The notes: generated by a model not told the origin, from the letters alone. Shown: positions 41,563-53,146, numbered from the stretch's first letter. The stretch: DNA of 64,000 bases from Blastococcus sp. TF02-09 (GCF_003319105.1 NZ_QOHH01000013.1:57742-121741); one strand, 5' to 3'. Numbers and translations are program-made.

Positions 41563-42288
41563 TCAGAGCAGGGGCGCGGCCTCCAGCGGGGTGAGCTCCT
41601 CGTCGACGGCGCTCACGAACATGTGCCGCGCCACCTCGAGGGGCAGCTGGTAGCCGTCCAGGCTCACCGCGCCGTCGACCACCCGGGCCTGCATCGTCAC
41701 GCCCGGACGGATGCCCTGCTCGGCCAGCTCCCGCAGCAGCTCGGCGTTCTCCTGCAGCTGCTCGCTGATCCGCCGGACGACGACGGGGCGCCCCTCCTCG
41801 GTGGCCGTCGTCGACAGCACGGTGAGGGCGTCGAGCACCGGGGAGGTCTCGCCACCGAGCGGCTCGTCGCCGCGCAGCGCCTCGAGGCCCGGGATCGGGT
41901 TGCCGAACGGCGAGACGCGCGGGTTGCCCAGCAGCGCCAGCAGCCGGCGCTCCACCGCCTCGCTCATGACGTGCTCCCAGCGGCACGCCTCCTCGTGGAC
42001 GTCGGCGTAGTCCAGGCCGATGACGTCGACGAGCAGGCACTCGGCCAGCCGGTGCTTGCGCATGACGGCGGTGGCCAGCTGGCGGCCCTCCTCGGACAGC
42101 TGCAGGTGCCGGTCGCCCTCCACCGTGAGCAGGCCGTCGCGCTCCATGCGGGCGACCGTCTGGCTCACGGTGGGGCCGCTCTGGTGCAGACGCTCCGCGA
42201 TCCGGGCCCGGAGAGGGGTGATCCCCTCTTCCTCGAGCTCGAAGATGGTGCGGAGGTACATCTCGGTGGTGTCGATCAGGTCGTTCAC
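41563..42288 (-). CDS. ideR: IdeR iron-dependent repressor (DtxR family)
   Basis: 241 residues from GTG 42288 (GGAGGAG upstream). The start DLIDTTEMYLRTIFELEEEG and GPTVSQTVARMERDGLL match IdeR closely. All metal ligands of mycobacterial IdeR are at the same numbers: Met10, Cys102, Glu105, His106 (site 1) and His79, Glu83, His98 (site 2). The C-terminal SH3-like domain is present. With Fe(II) it represses siderophore genes and activates storage genes. Divergent from acuC. Neighbouring sigB is a usual actinobacterial arrangement. Confidence 0.97.
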   Translation of the reverse strand: MNDLIDTTEMYLRTIFELEEEGITPLRARIAERLHQSGPTVSQTVARMERDGLLTVEGDRHLQLSEEGRQLATAVMRKHRLAECLLVDVIGLDYADVHEEACRWEHVMSEAVERRLLALLGNPRVSPFGNPIPGLEALRGDEPLGGETSPVLDALTVLSTTATEEGRPVVVRRISEQLQENAELLRELAEQGIRPGVTMQARVVDGAVSLDGYQLPLEVARHMFVSAVDEELTPLEAAPLL

Positions 42289-42442
42289 GCAGCACTCCTC
42301 CGGGTCGACGCCCAGTCTAGAGGCGCGATGCGGCCGCACCCGGTCGCCCGCGTCGGCGTGCAGGGGGCGCGTCCGCCCGTGACCGCCGGTAGCGTCGCCC
42401 TCGTCGGCCTCCCGGGCCGGCGCGTGGCACGGGGAGGTCCGG

Positions 42443-43624
42443 TTGAGCGACTCGGTCGCCGTCGTCTGGGACGACAGCCTGCTCGGCTACACCATGGGCG
42501 GGGAGCACCCTCTGCACCCGGTGCGGCTGGACCTCACCATGCGCCTGGCCGACGGCCTGGGCGTGCTGAGCAGCGACCGGGTGCGGGTGCTGCGTCCCAC
42601 GCCGGCGGGTGCCGACCTGCTCGAGCTGGTGCACGACCCGGTGTACCTGGACGCGGTCCGCCGGGCGCCGTCGGATCCCACGGTCGGGCACGGCCTCGGG
42701 ACGTCGGACAACCCGATCTTCCCGGGCATGTACGACGCCGCCGCGCTGATCACCGGCGGCAGCCTCCTGGCCGCGGAGCAGGTGCACAGCGGGGCGGCCC
42801 AGCACGCGGTGAACATCTCCGGCGGGCTGCACCACGCGATGCGCGACGCCGCGTCGGGCTTCTGCGTCTTCAACGACGCCGCCGTGGCCATCGCGTGGCT
42901 GCTGGGGAAGGGCTACGAGCGGATCGCCTACGTCGACCTCGACGTGCACCACGGTGACGGCGTCCAGGCCGCCTTCTACGAGGACCCCCGGGTGCTCACG
43001 GTGAGCATCCACCAGACCCCGCTGACCCTCTGGCCGGGCACCGGCTTCCCCGAGGAGACCGGGGACGCGGAGAAGGCCTCGGGCAGCGCGGTCAACCTGG
43101 CCCTGCCCAACGGCACCGAGGACTCCGCCTGGCTTCGTGCGTTCACCGCCGTCGTGCCCAGCGTGCTGCGGGCGTTCGACCCGCAGATCATCGTCACCCA
43201 GTGCGGGTGCGACGCCCACCACGAGGACCCGCTGGCCGACCTCGGTCTGACCATCGACGGGCAGCGCGCCAGCTACCGGGCGATGCACGAGCTGGCCCAC
43301 GAGCTCTGCGACGGGCGCTGGATCGCCCTCGGCGGCGGTGGGTACGGGCTGGTGCGCGCCGTGCCCCGCGCCTGGACGCACCTGCTCGCCGAGGCGGCCG
43401 GCTCACCGCTGGACCCGGCCACGGAGATCCCGCAGTCCTGGCGCGACGACGTCGTCGCCCGCGGCCTGCGCGCCCGGCCGCCGACGCACATGACCGAGGG
43501 CGGCTACACCGGCTTCGCCCGCTGGGACGCGTTCACCGAGTCCCGCGTGGACCGCTCGATCATGCGCACGCGCCGGGCCAGCTTCCCGCTGTTCGGCCTG
43601 GACCCGGACGACCCGCGTGACTAG
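42443..43624 (+). CDS. acuC: AcuC/histone deacetylase-family protein
   Basis: 393 residues from TTG 42443 preceded by GGGGAGG. HDAC-fold motifs: NISGGLHHAMRDAASGFCVFNDAAVAI with the catalytic His pair, YVDLDVHHGDGVQAAFYED with Asp and His zinc ligands, SIHQTPLTLWPGTG, and LGGGGYGLVRAV near the end. AcuC proteins deacetylate acetyl-CoA synthetase and so restore its activity. The 3' end overlaps the GNAT/acyl-CoA-synthetase gene by eight bases, which suggests an acetylation/deacetylation pair. Confidence 0.95.
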   Translation: MSDSVAVVWDDSLLGYTMGGEHPLHPVRLDLTMRLADGLGVLSSDRVRVLRPTPAGADLLELVHDPVYLDAVRRAPSDPTVGHGLGTSDNPIFPGMYDAAALITGGSLLAAEQVHSGAAQHAVNISGGLHHAMRDAASGFCVFNDAAVAIAWLLGKGYERIAYVDLDVHHGDGVQAAFYEDPRVLTVSIHQTPLTLWPGTGFPEETGDAEKASGSAVNLALPNGTEDSAWLRAFTAVVPSVLRAFDPQIIVTQCGCDAHHEDPLADLGLTIDGQRASYRAMHELAHELCDGRWIALGGGGYGLVRAVPRAWTHLLAEAAGSPLDPATEIPQSWRDDVVARGLRARPPTHMTEGGYTGFARWDAFTESRVDRSIMRTRRASFPLFGLDPDDPRD

Positions 43625-46313
43625 CGGGGAGGCGACGGTGGAGGAGGTGCCCACGCCGCCGCCGCACTGGGAGGCCGACATCGTCGCCGCCGACGGCGGC
43701 ACGGTGCACCTGCGCCCGATCCGTCCCGACGACGCCGACGGCCTCACCGGCCTGATGGACCGGAGCAGCGACCAGACCCGCTACTACCGGTTCTTCGGGC
43801 CGATGAAGCGGCTCTCGGCCAAGGAGCTGCACCGCTTCACCCACGTCGACCACGACGCCCGCGTCGCGTTCGTCGTGCTGCTCGGCGACCAGGTGATCGG
43901 GGTGGGCCGCTACGACCGCTACCCCGGCACCGACGATGCCGAGGTGGCCTTCCTCATCGAGGACGCCCACCAGCGCCGCGGCCTGGGCTCGGTCCTGCTC
44001 GAACACCTCGCCGCGGCCGCCCGCGAGCGCGGCATCAAGCGGTTCGTCGCCGAGGTGCTGGCCCAGAACAGCTCGATGGTGCGGGTCTTCCAGGACGCCG
44101 GCTACAAGTCGCAGCGCTCCTACGAGGACGGCGTCGTCCACCTGTCCTTCCCGATCGAGCCGACCGAGCAGGCCCTCGCCGTCGCCTACGAGCGCGAGCA
44201 GCGCAGCGAGTCGCGGTCGATCGCCCGCCTGCTCACGCCGTCGTCGGTCGCCGTGGTGGGTGCCAGCAACGACCCGGGCAAGATCGGCAACGCGCTGCTC
44301 CGGCACCTGCTGGACTACGGCTTCGCCGGGCCGGTCTACCCGGTCAACCCGTCGGCCCGGCACGTCCGCGGGGTGCCCGCCTACGCGGACATCGAGTCCA
44401 TCCCCGACGACGTCGACCTGGCACTGGTGGCCGTGCCGGCCGACGAGGTGGCCGGCGTCGTCGAGGCGTGCCGGCGCAAGCGGGTGCGCGGCCTGGTCGT
44501 GGTCTCCGGCGGGTTCGGCGAGAGCGGGGCCGAGGGGCGGGAGGCCGAGCGCCGGCTGGTCGCCTCCGCCCGGGCCTCCGGCATGCGCGTGGTCGGCCCG
44601 AACTGCCTGGGCGTCGTCAACACCGACCCCGCGCTGCGGCTCAACGCCTCGCTGGCCCCGATGGTCCCCGGCCGCGGGCGGGTCGGCTTCTTCGCCCAGT
44701 CCGGCGCGCTCGGGGTCGCGCTGCTCGAGCGGGCCCGCAGCCGCGGCATCGGCCTGTCCACCTTCGTCTCGGCGGGCAACCGGGCCGACGTCAGCGGCAA
44801 CGACCTGCTCCAGTACTGGGCCACCGACCCGGGCACCGAGGTCGTGCTCCTGCACCTGGAGAGCTTCGGCAACCCGCGCAAGTTCGCCCGCCTGGCGCGC
44901 ACGGTCGGCCGCACCAAGCCGGTCGTGGCGGTGAAGAGCGGCCGGCACGTCGGCGTCACCCCCGGTCTGGCCGGTACCTCGGTCGCGGTCCCCGAGCAGT
45001 CCGTGGCCGCGCTGTTCGCCTCCGCCGGCGTCATCCGCGTCGAGACGGTGGCCCAGATGTTCGACGTCGGCACCCTGCTGGCCCACCAGCCGCTGCCCGA
45101 CGGCGACCGCGTGGCGATCGTCGGGAACTCCACGGCCATCGGCGTGCTGGTCGCCGACGCCGTGCTCGAGGAGGGGCTGGCGCTCGCCCACGAGAAGCCG
45201 GTCGACATCGGCGTGGACGGCACGCCCGAGCAGTTCCGCGACGCCCTGCAGGCAGCGGTCGACGACGACGGCGTGGACGCGGTCATCGCGGTGTTCCTGC
45301 CGCCGCTGATGTCGGGGTCCCACGAGTTCGGACCCGCCCTGCGCGACGTCGCGGCGGGCTCGACCAAGCCGGTGCTGGCCAGCTTCCTGTCCGCGGAGGG
45401 CGTGCCCCCGGACCTCGCCGTCCTCGACGAGCACGGCATGCCGGCCCGCGGGTCGGTGCCCTCCTACAGCACCCCGGAGCGCGCCGTCATCTCGCTGGCC
45501 AAGGTCGCCGAGTACGCCCGCTGGCGCCGCCGCCCGGTGGGGGACGTCCCCGAGCTCCCCGACGTCGACGAGGAGGCCGCGCGGACCGTCGTGCGCCAGG
45601 TGCTGGCCTCGGCGCCGGCCGGCCGCGAGCTGGACGACGACGAGCTGATGGCGCTGCTGGGCGCGTACGGCGTCCCGCTGCTGCGCACCCGCACCGTGAC
45701 AGGGCCCGAGGCGGCGGTGGCCGCGGCCGCGGAGGTCGGGTACCCGGTCGTGCTGAAGTCGACGGCGCCGTGGCTCCGGCACCGCTCGGACCTGGGCGGG
45801 GTCCGGCTGGACCTGGCCGACGCCGATGCGGTGCGCACCGCCTACGCCGCCATCCCCTCCGGTGACCCGGTGATCGTGCAGGAGATGGCTGCGCCCGGCG
45901 TCGCGACGGTGGTCGAGATCGTCGACGACCCGTCCTTCGGTGCGCTGGTGAGCTTCGGCGTCGGGGGAGTGGCCACCGAGCTGCTCGGCGACCGGGCGTT
46001 CCGCACCCTGCCGCTCACCGACCTGGACGCCGCCGAGCTGGTGCGTGGACCGCGGGCCTGGCCGCTGCTGGACGGGTGGCGCGGCTCGGAGCCGGTGGAC
46101 ACCGCCGCGCTGGAGGACCTGCTGCTCCGGGTCGCCCGGCTGGCCGACGACCTGCCCGAGGTGCTGCGGCTGACCCTGGAGCCGGTCATCGTCGGCCCGG
46201 CCAACCCCTGGCACGGCGGCCGCTCGCTGGTGGTCGCCGGCGGCACGGCGCGGGTCGGGCCGCCCACCGCCCGCGTCGACCCCGGCCCCCGCCGGATGCG
46301 CAGCCCGCTCTGA
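43617..46313 (+). CDS. GNAT plus degenerate ADP-forming acyl-CoA synthetase: Pat-type protein acetyltransferase
   Basis: 898 residues from GTG. A GNAT domain at about 20-185 contains HLRPIRPDDADG, EVAFLIEDAHQRRGLGSVLLEHL and VRVFQDAGY. It is followed by an acyl-CoA-synthetase unit: CoA-binding SVAVVGASNDPGKIGNALL, ligase-CoA parts and a C-terminal ATP-grasp from about 660 (YGVPLLRTRTVTG, PVVLKSTAPWLRHRSDLGGV). The phosphohistidine motif S-H-T-G of active ADP-forming enzymes is missing: the site reads KSGRHVGVTPGLAGTSVAVP near 440. It therefore fits Pat-like lysine acetyltransferases with GNAT first, as in Streptomyces PatA. Confidence 0.92.
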   Translation: MTSGEATVEEVPTPPPHWEADIVAADGGTVHLRPIRPDDADGLTGLMDRSSDQTRYYRFFGPMKRLSAKELHRFTHVDHDARVAFVVLLGDQVIGVGRYDRYPGTDDAEVAFLIEDAHQRRGLGSVLLEHLAAAARERGIKRFVAEVLAQNSSMVRVFQDAGYKSQRSYEDGVVHLSFPIEPTEQALAVAYEREQRSESRSIARLLTPSSVAVVGASNDPGKIGNALLRHLLDYGFAGPVYPVNPSARHVRGVPAYADIESIPDDVDLALVAVPADEVAGVVEACRRKRVRGLVVVSGGFGESGAEGREAERRLVASARASGMRVVGPNCLGVVNTDPALRLNASLAPMVPGRGRVGFFAQSGALGVALLERARSRGIGLSTFVSAGNRADVSGNDLLQYWATDPGTEVVLLHLESFGNPRKFARLARTVGRTKPVVAVKSGRHVGVTPGLAGTSVAVPEQSVAALFASAGVIRVETVAQMFDVGTLLAHQPLPDGDRVAIVGNSTAIGVLVADAVLEEGLALAHEKPVDIGVDGTPEQFRDALQAAVDDDGVDAVIAVFLPPLMSGSHEFGPALRDVAAGSTKPVLASFLSAEGVPPDLAVLDEHGMPARGSVPSYSTPERAVISLAKVAEYARWRRRPVGDVPELPDVDEEAARTVVRQVLASAPAGRELDDDELMALLGAYGVPLLRTRTVTGPEAAVAAAAEVGYPVVLKSTAPWLRHRSDLGGVRLDLADADAVRTAYAAIPSGDPVIVQEMAAPGVATVVEIVDDPSFGALVSFGVGGVATELLGDRAFRTLPLTDLDAAELVRGPRAWPLLDGWRGSEPVDTAALEDLLLRVARLADDLPEVLRLTLEPVIVGPANPWHGGRSLVVAGGTARVGPPTARVDPGPRRMRSPL

Positions 46314-46320
46314 AAGAGGA

Positions 46321-46371
46321 CCCCTCTGCCCCCCACTGCTCGCACGCTCGCAGCGGGACCCTGCAGAGGGG
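46321..46371. repeat. Long imperfect hairpin, possibly a dispersed palindromic element
   Basis: CCCCTCTGC (46321-46329) pairs with GCAGAGGGG (46363-46371). Inside, CTGC (46336-46339) pairs with GCAG (46350-46353) around a GCACG-rich loop. It lies between the acetyltransferase stop and the sigB terminator. Shape and base composition suggest a repeat unit rather than a simple terminator; from memory similar units recur in Geodermatophilaceae, which I could not verify. Confidence 0.45.
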
Positions 46372-46384
46372 CCGAACAAGCAGA

Positions 46385-46410
46385 GAGCCGGTCACCCACG
46401 GGTGACCGGC
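46385..46410. terminator. Bidirectional terminator between the Pat-like gene and sigB
   Basis: AGCCGGTCACC at 46385-46395 pairs with GGTGACCGGCT at 46400-46410 around CACG, followed by TTTCTGCTGTT on the plus strand. It ends transcription of the plus-strand gene and lies 16 bases past the sigB stop on the other strand. Confidence 0.85.
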
Positions 46411-46425
46411 TTTCTGCTGTTGCTG

Positions 46426-47418
46426 CTAGGCGAGGTAGTCGCGCAGGGCGTCGGCGCGCTGCGGGTCACGCAGCTTGGCCATCGTCTCGCGCTCGATCTG
46501 CCGCACGCGCTCGCGGGACAGGCCGAACTGCTTGCCGATCTGCTCCAGCGTCCGCGGCTGACCGCCGTCGAGACCGAAGCGCAGGATGACGACGTCGCGC
46601 TCGCGGTCCTCCAGCGTCTCCAGCACGTTGCGGACGTCGCCCTTCATCATCTGGAAGGCGACCGCGTCCTCGGCGACCGCGGCGTCGGCGTCCTCGATGA
46701 AGTCACCGAGCCGGGACTCCTCGTCGGCGCCCACCGTCTGGTCCAGGCTGACCAGGTCGCGGCTGTGCTCGAGCAGCTCGACCACCCGCTCCTCGGTCAT
46801 GTCCAGCTCGAGGCCGATCTCCTCCGGGGTGGGCTCGCGCTCCAGCTCCTGGTGCATGCGGCGCCGGGTGCGGACCACCTTGTTCACCTGCTCGGCGAGG
46901 TGGACGGGCAGCCGGATCGTGCGCCCGGAGTCGGCCATGGCGCGGGTGATCGCCTGCCGGATCCACCAGGTGGCGTACGTGGAGAACTTGAAGCCCTTGG
47001 TGTAGTCGAATTTCTCCACCGCGCGGATGAGCCCGACGTTCCCCTCCTGGATCAGGTCGAGGAACGTCATGCCGTGGCCGGTGTAGCGCTTGGCCACCGA
47101 GACGACCAGCCGGAGGTTGGCCTCCAGCAGGTGCGCCTTGGCCGCCTTGCCGTCGACGGCGAGGATCTTGTAGTCCCGCTTCTTGGCGGACGACAGGTCC
47201 GGCTTCTCGGCCAGCAGTCGGTCGGCGTACAGGCCGGCCTCGATCCGCTTGGCCAGCTCCACCTCCTGCTCGGCGGTGAGCAGCGCGGTCTTGCCGATGG
47301 TGTTGAGGTACACGCGCACGAGGTCGGTGGACACCAGGCCGGTGGTGTCGGGCTCGCGGCGCGCCGTGCGGGAGCGCACCTCGAGGGTGTCGTTGGGGGA
47401 AGACTGCAGCAGCGTCAC
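46426..47418 (-). CDS. sigB: SigB-type primary-like sigma factor
   Basis: 330 residues from GTG 47418. Sigma region 1.2 ([31 protein letters not shown]), region 2 ([62 protein letters not shown]), region 3 ([18 protein letters not shown]) and region 4 ([31 protein letters not shown]). The length equals mycobacterial SigB (about 320) and the long N-terminal 1.1 region of SigA is missing. General stress or stationary-phase role is expected. A GGAAC-N18-CGTT promoter at 47565-47591 suggests control by a SigE/SigH-type factor. Confidence 0.95.
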   Translation of the reverse strand: MTLLQSSPNDTLEVRSRTARREPDTTGLVSTDLVRVYLNTIGKTALLTAEQEVELAKRIEAGLYADRLLAEKPDLSSAKKRDYKILAVDGKAAKAHLLEANLRLVVSVAKRYTGHGMTFLDLIQEGNVGLIRAVEKFDYTKGFKFSTYATWWIRQAITRAMADSGRTIRLPVHLAEQVNKVVRTRRRMHQELEREPTPEEIGLELDMTEERVVELLEHSRDLVSLDQTVGADEESRLGDFIEDADAAVAEDAVAFQMMKGDVRNVLETLEDRERDVVILRFGLDGGQPRTLEQIGKQFGLSRERVRQIERETMAKLRDPQRADALRDYLA

Positions 47419-47564
47419 GATGCTTCTTCGTCCTTGCCTTCGATTCGGATGCATCCGCCGGCCGTCGGTGTGCGGCGGCTGTGCCATCCGGGGCGTCTGT
47501 GGGGAACCCGGGGTCGTCCGGACGGTCCCCGTTGCTCTTCTGTCCGATGTGGTACGCCCTGCAC

Positions 47565-47591
47565 AACGGTCAGGACGGGGCCGCGTGTTCC
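47565..47591 (-). promoter_or_regulatory. SigE/SigH-type promoter upstream of sigB
   Basis: On the minus strand GGAAC (47591-47587), 18 bases, then CGTT (47568-47565), about 147 bases before the sigB start. This fits the GGAAY-N17/18-CGTT consensus used by SigE, SigH and SigR for sigB in mycobacteria and relatives. No competing housekeeping promoter is obvious there. Confidence 0.6.
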
Positions 47592-47664
47592 ACGAGTCCC
47601 GGGTTCACAGCCAACCGACAGGGAGTGGTGTCGCTCACGGCCCTGTACCCCTGGTGGCGGGGTG

Positions 47665-48096
47665 TCAGACCTCCAGCAGCACGGTCATCGGGCCGTCGTT
47701 GACCGAGGAGACCTGCATCCGCGCACCGAACACCCCGGTCGCCACCGAGCACCCGCGCCGGCGCAGCTCGGCCACCACCTCGTCGACCAGCGGTTCGGCG
47801 ACCTCTCCCGGGGCGGCCTCGGCCCATGAGGGACGGCGGCCCTTGCGGGTGTCGGCGTAGAGGGTGAACTGGCTGACCACCAGCACGGGGAGCCCCAGGT
47901 CGGCGGCGGAGACCAGGCCGTCGTCGCCGGGGAGGATGCGCAGCTCGTGGATCTTGCGCGCCAGCACCCGGGCGGCCGCGGCGTCGTCCGTCCGGCCGAC
48001 TCCGACCAGTGACAGCAATCCCCGGCCGATGGCGCCGACCACCTCGCCGTCGACCGTTACAGCGGCTGAATCGACCCTGGTCACGACGGCGCGCAC
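47665..48096 (-). CDS. dtd: D-aminoacyl-tRNA deacylase
   Basis: 143 residues. Full Dtd domain: [72 protein letters not shown] with the SQFTL motif, and the C-terminal [10 protein letters not shown], in which GP is the cross-subunit proline motif that excludes L-amino acids. It removes D-amino acids and glycine from mischarged tRNA. Start is GTG 48096. Neighbourhood to sigB and ideR is conserved in Actinobacteria. Confidence 0.95.
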   Translation of the reverse strand: MRAVVTRVDSAAVTVDGEVVGAIGRGLLSLVGVGRTDDAAAARVLARKIHELRILPGDDGLVSAADLGLPVLVVSQFTLYADTRKGRRPSWAEAAPGEVAEPLVDEVVAELRRRGCSVATGVFGARMQVSSVNDGPMTVLLEV

Positions 48097-48121
48097 GGAC
48101 CCATCCTCGTCGTCGGCCGGG

Positions 48122-49186
48122 TCAGGCGGCGCGCCGGTGCACGATCCGGGCGGCCAGCACCGTCAGCGCGGCGCCGGCCACCGCCCATGCCACGACGATC
48201 CACAGCGCGGCGGCCGTCCCGGTGCCCCCGAAGTAGACCGCGCTGCGCAGCGCGTCCACCCCGGCGCCGTTGGGCAGCCAGGGCCCCACGGCGCGCCAGA
48301 ACGGCGGCAGCAGCTCGTAGCGGTAGGCGCCTCCGGCGGAGGGGTTCCCGACGACGACGAAGACTAGGATGGTCGCGGCGATGCCGAAGACCCCGAAGAG
48401 CACCTGGAAGCTCATCGTGACCGTGGCGGCGCTGAGCACCAGCAGGGTGGCGATGACGAAGACCGCCCCGACGTGCCCGGTGATGGCGCCGAGGAGAGGA
48501 CCGGTCACGAGGGCGATGCCCAGCCCGACGGCGAGGGAGTAGGGCACCGTCGCACCCAGCCGCCACAGCGCCCGGCGGAAGGTGGCCGGGCGGGCGCCCT
48601 TCGCCATCCCGAGGACGGCGGCGAGCAGGTAGCCCGCGAGCACCGCCCCGACGACGACGTAGAAGCCGCTGGTGCCCTGGGGGTCGCCCGGCTGGTGCGG
48701 GACGACGTCGTCGACGACGAGGCTGCGCTGCCGGGTCGCCTCGGCCTCGGTGAAGATCCGCTGCACGGCCGTCGTCATGGACACCCCACCACCGCTGGCG
48801 ACCAGCAGTGTGTCCTGCGTGCCGGCCACGTCGACCACGAGCGCCCCCGCGACCTCGCCCCGCTCGAGCAGCCGGCGGGCGGCCGCCTCGTCCGCGACCG
48901 CGGTCGCCGCCACCGGTTCGCCGTCGGCGTCGTCCAGCGCCGCCACCAGCTGACCGCTGACCTGGGCGGGTGCGACGACCGCGACGGGGATCCGGTGCGG
49001 TGTGGGGTCGTGGAAGGCGCCCACGTAGGAGAGGACGAAGCCCAGGCAGAGCAGCGCCACGCCGACGACCAGCAGCAGGGTGCGCGGCGCGAAGGCGTCT
49101 CGGAGCTCCTCGGTGAAGGTCTCGGTCGCCGGCCGCGACGGCTCCGCGGGCGCCTCGTGCCGGCCGGGAACGGAGGAGGCGGGCAT
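48122..49186 (-). CDS. DUF3533/ABC-2-type membrane protein
   Basis: 354 residues from ATG 49186. One N-terminal membrane segment ([22 protein letters not shown], about 37-58) is followed by an outside domain (60-180) with [22 protein letters not shown]. Five C-terminal helices begin at [20 protein letters not shown]. The layout equals YhgE/Pip-like and DUF3533 proteins and ABC-2 exporter permeases; no ATPase gene is next to it, so transport mode is unclear. It lies between dtd and katG and gives no functional link to either. Confidence 0.8.
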   Translation of the reverse strand: MPASSVPGRHEAPAEPSRPATETFTEELRDAFAPRTLLLVVGVALLCLGFVLSYVGAFHDPTPHRIPVAVVAPAQVSGQLVAALDDADGEPVAATAVADEAAARRLLERGEVAGALVVDVAGTQDTLLVASGGGVSMTTAVQRIFTEAEATRQRSLVVDDVVPHQPGDPQGTSGFYVVVGAVLAGYLLAAVLGMAKGARPATFRRALWRLGATVPYSLAVGLGIALVTGPLLGAITGHVGAVFVIATLLVLSAATVTMSFQVLFGVFGIAATILVFVVVGNPSAGGAYRYELLPPFWRAVGPWLPNGAGVDALRSAVYFGGTGTAAALWIVVAWAVAGAALTVLAARIVHRRAA

Positions 49187-49249
49187 CGGCGGGAGGTCTC
49201 CTGGCGGACGGAGGGGCAGCGGCAGAAAGGGGGTGGCCCCCCGCGACGA

Positions 49250-49288
49250 CGGATGCCCCGGCCCGCACGAGGCGAACCGGGGCATCCG
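49250..49288 (-). terminator. Terminator after katG
   Basis: Twelve-base stem (49250-49261 with 49277-49288) around a 15-base loop, 14 bases past the katG TAA. Marks the end of the fur-katG unit. Confidence 0.7.
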
Positions 49289-49301
49289 GGGGGACTGGCG
49301 C

Positions 49302-51569
<2,268 letters not shown>

Positions 51570-51992
51570 TCAGGCGGCGGCGCACGTGGGGCAGCGGCCC
51601 CAGAAGACGACCTCCGCCTCGTCGACCTGGAACCCCGCGTCGTCGGACGGCGTGAGGCAGGGAGCCGCACCGACGGTGCAGTCGACGTCGACGATCGCAC
51701 CGCAGTCGCGGCAGACCAGGTGGTGGTGGTTGTCGCCCACCCGGGCCTCGTAGCGGGCCACGGACCCCTGCGGCTGGATGCGGCGCACGAGGCCGGTGTC
51801 GGTGAGCACGCGCAGCACGTCGTAGACCGCCTGGTGGGAGATGGCGTCCAGGCGGGTGCGCGCGGCGCCGATGAGCGCCTCGGTGTCCAGGTGCGGATGG
51901 GCGTGCACGGCGTCCAGCACGGCGAGGCGCGGGCGGGTCACCCGCAGCCCCACGGCACGCAGATCGCGTTCGAGCTCCACCGGGTCGGGCAC
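51570..51992 (-). CDS. furA: Fur-family peroxide/iron regulator (FurA-like)
   Basis: 140 residues from an internal GTG 51992 of a longer open frame. Winged helix [14 protein letters not shown] ... [20 protein letters not shown], then [25 protein letters not shown] with the metal site. Two zinc pairs are visible: Cys94-Cys97 and Cys134-Cys137. Directly upstream of katG, as in mycobacteria, where FurA represses furA-katG. A promoter-like TTGACT-N18-CAGGAT whose start would fall on the GTG suggests a leaderless transcript. Confidence 0.93.
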   Translation of the reverse strand: MPDPVELERDLRAVGLRVTRPRLAVLDAVHAHPHLDTEALIGAARTRLDAISHQAVYDVLRVLTDTGLVRRIQPQGSVARYEARVGDNHHHLVCRDCGAIVDVDCTVGAAPCLTPSDDAGFQVDEAEVVFWGRCPTCAAA

Positions 51993-52997
51993 GGGGCCAT
52001 CCTGTCGCGCTTCCCTGGATCGAGTCAAGATCTGCCCGGCGCCGCCCCGGTGTGATCCGTGCGCGCCGACCGGGCCGTGCCGGACGTGCGCGGGGGGGAG
52101 GAACAGCCCCTGGCGCAGGGCCCGCACGGCGAGCGCGGTCGGCGAGCAGGCGCCCAGCACCGCCATGCTCCGCCGGACGGCGTCGGCGACGTCCACGGTC
52201 GTGCTGCCCAGGGCGGCAGCGATGTGCCGGTCGTCCTCCCAGCCCGCCACGAGCAGACCGAGGACCTGCAGGTCGTGGCGGGACAGGCCGCGGAGGTCCG
52301 GTGCGGGGGAGAGCAGGACGGCGGCGCGCAGGTGGTCGGCGACCTCGTGGCCGACGTCCAGCGCGGTGACCCGGAGCAGTGCTCCGTCCACGCCGTCCGA
52401 TGCGGGGTGCAGGAAGGTCGCGTACCGCCCGCCGGCGTCCAGGCGGTCGACCACCTCGGCGACCGCCGGGGAGCCGGCGTCGAGCACCGGGTCGGAGGCC
52501 AGCCCGGGCAGGGGCACGGTGGCACCGGCCCGGGTGAGCGCCGCCCCCGCGAGGACGCCGGGCACGGTGCCGGCGAAGGCGCAGACGGCGGGCAGCCGGT
52601 CGACCGCCCGCGCGACGAGCGGCGCGAGGACGCCGATCCGCGCGCGGTCCGCGGAGGCGGAGCGGCCCCCTGCCGGGAGGAGCACGGTCAGGTGCCCCAC
52701 GTGCCTGCCGTCGGGAGCGGCGAGGGCGGCGTCGAGGGAGCGGGCAGCCAGGTGGTGGTGCGAGCAGAAGGAGTCCGGGTCGGACCAGACGGCGTGCAGC
52801 GCTGCGACGTCGCCGGCGGTGGCTAGCGGGATCCGGAGCTGCCGCTCCGGGTCCTGCACCGCGATGGCGGCGGCGTCGTACCCCAGGACGGAACCGAGCA
52901 CCTGCAGGATCCGCCGGGCGCGCTCGGCGACGGGCACCGGCGCACGCGCGATGCGGCCGATGTCCACGGCCGCCTGTGCGGCACCGTCCTCGGCCAC
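51570..52997 (-). CDS. GAF/LuxR-type regulator ORF that runs in frame into fur
   Basis: 475 codons from GTG 52997 with no stop before the fur end. The first 330 residues form a separate protein: a GAF-like sensor part (about 15-230, [23 protein letters not shown]) and a LuxR-like helix-turn-helix (about 240-300, [27 protein letters not shown]). A roughly 35-residue bridge joins it to the Fur Met/Val. Either the regulator is made as a Fur fusion, or its own stop has been lost and fur is mostly made from its internal promoter. No recognition of the regulator's target. Confidence 0.55.
   Translation of the reverse strand: MAEDGAAQAAVDIGRIARAPVPVAERARRILQVLGSVLGYDAAAIAVQDPERQLRIPLATAGDVAALHAVWSDPDSFCSHHHLAARSLDAALAAPDGRHVGHLTVLLPAGGRSASADRARIGVLAPLVARAVDRLPAVCAFAGTVPGVLAGAALTRAGATVPLPGLASDPVLDAGSPAVAEVVDRLDAGGRYATFLHPASDGVDGALLRVTALDVGHEVADHLRAAVLLSPAPDLRGLSRHDLQVLGLLVAGWEDDRHIAAALGSTTVDVADAVRRSMAVLGACSPTALAVRALRQGLFLPPAHVRHGPVGAHGSHRGGAGQILTRSREARQDGPVPDPVELERDLRAVGLRVTRPRLAVLDAVHAHPHLDTEALIGAARTRLDAISHQAVYDVLRVLTDTGLVRRIQPQGSVARYEARVGDNHHHLVCRDCGAIVDVDCTVGAAPCLTPSDDAGFQVDEAEVVFWGRCPTCAAA
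51999..52028 (-). promoter_or_regulatory. furA promoter, leaderless type
   Basis: TTGACT (52028-52023), 18-base spacer, CAGGAT (52004-51999), then six bases to the GTG at 51992. Transcription would start at or next to the first base of the codon, the same leaderless organisation known for mycobacterial furA. It lies inside the longer regulator frame. Confidence 0.65.
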
Positions 52998-53146
52998 GTG
53001 CCCGCCTCTCCGAACGGCCAGGCACGAGGCCGAGCTCGGGACGCCTCAGCCGCTTCTGAGCCGAGGACGTCCATGCAACGGCAGCCGGACGGGCACGTCG
53101 ACGCGCTCAGCGCAGAACTCGGTGCGATTCGCGCGGGCCTACCGCC

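Noticed and set aside
41552..41575. GCCCC ... GGGGC stem over the ideR stop codon
   Set aside because: A 5-base stem of pure G and C is expected by chance in this DNA, and it includes the coding end, so I did not call a terminator.
38992..42957. Long plus-strand frame antisense to the S9 peptidase and ideR
   Set aside because: The minus strand shows full peptidase and IdeR motifs with correct catalytic and metal residues; the plus frame gives repetitive Arg/Gly protein without domains.
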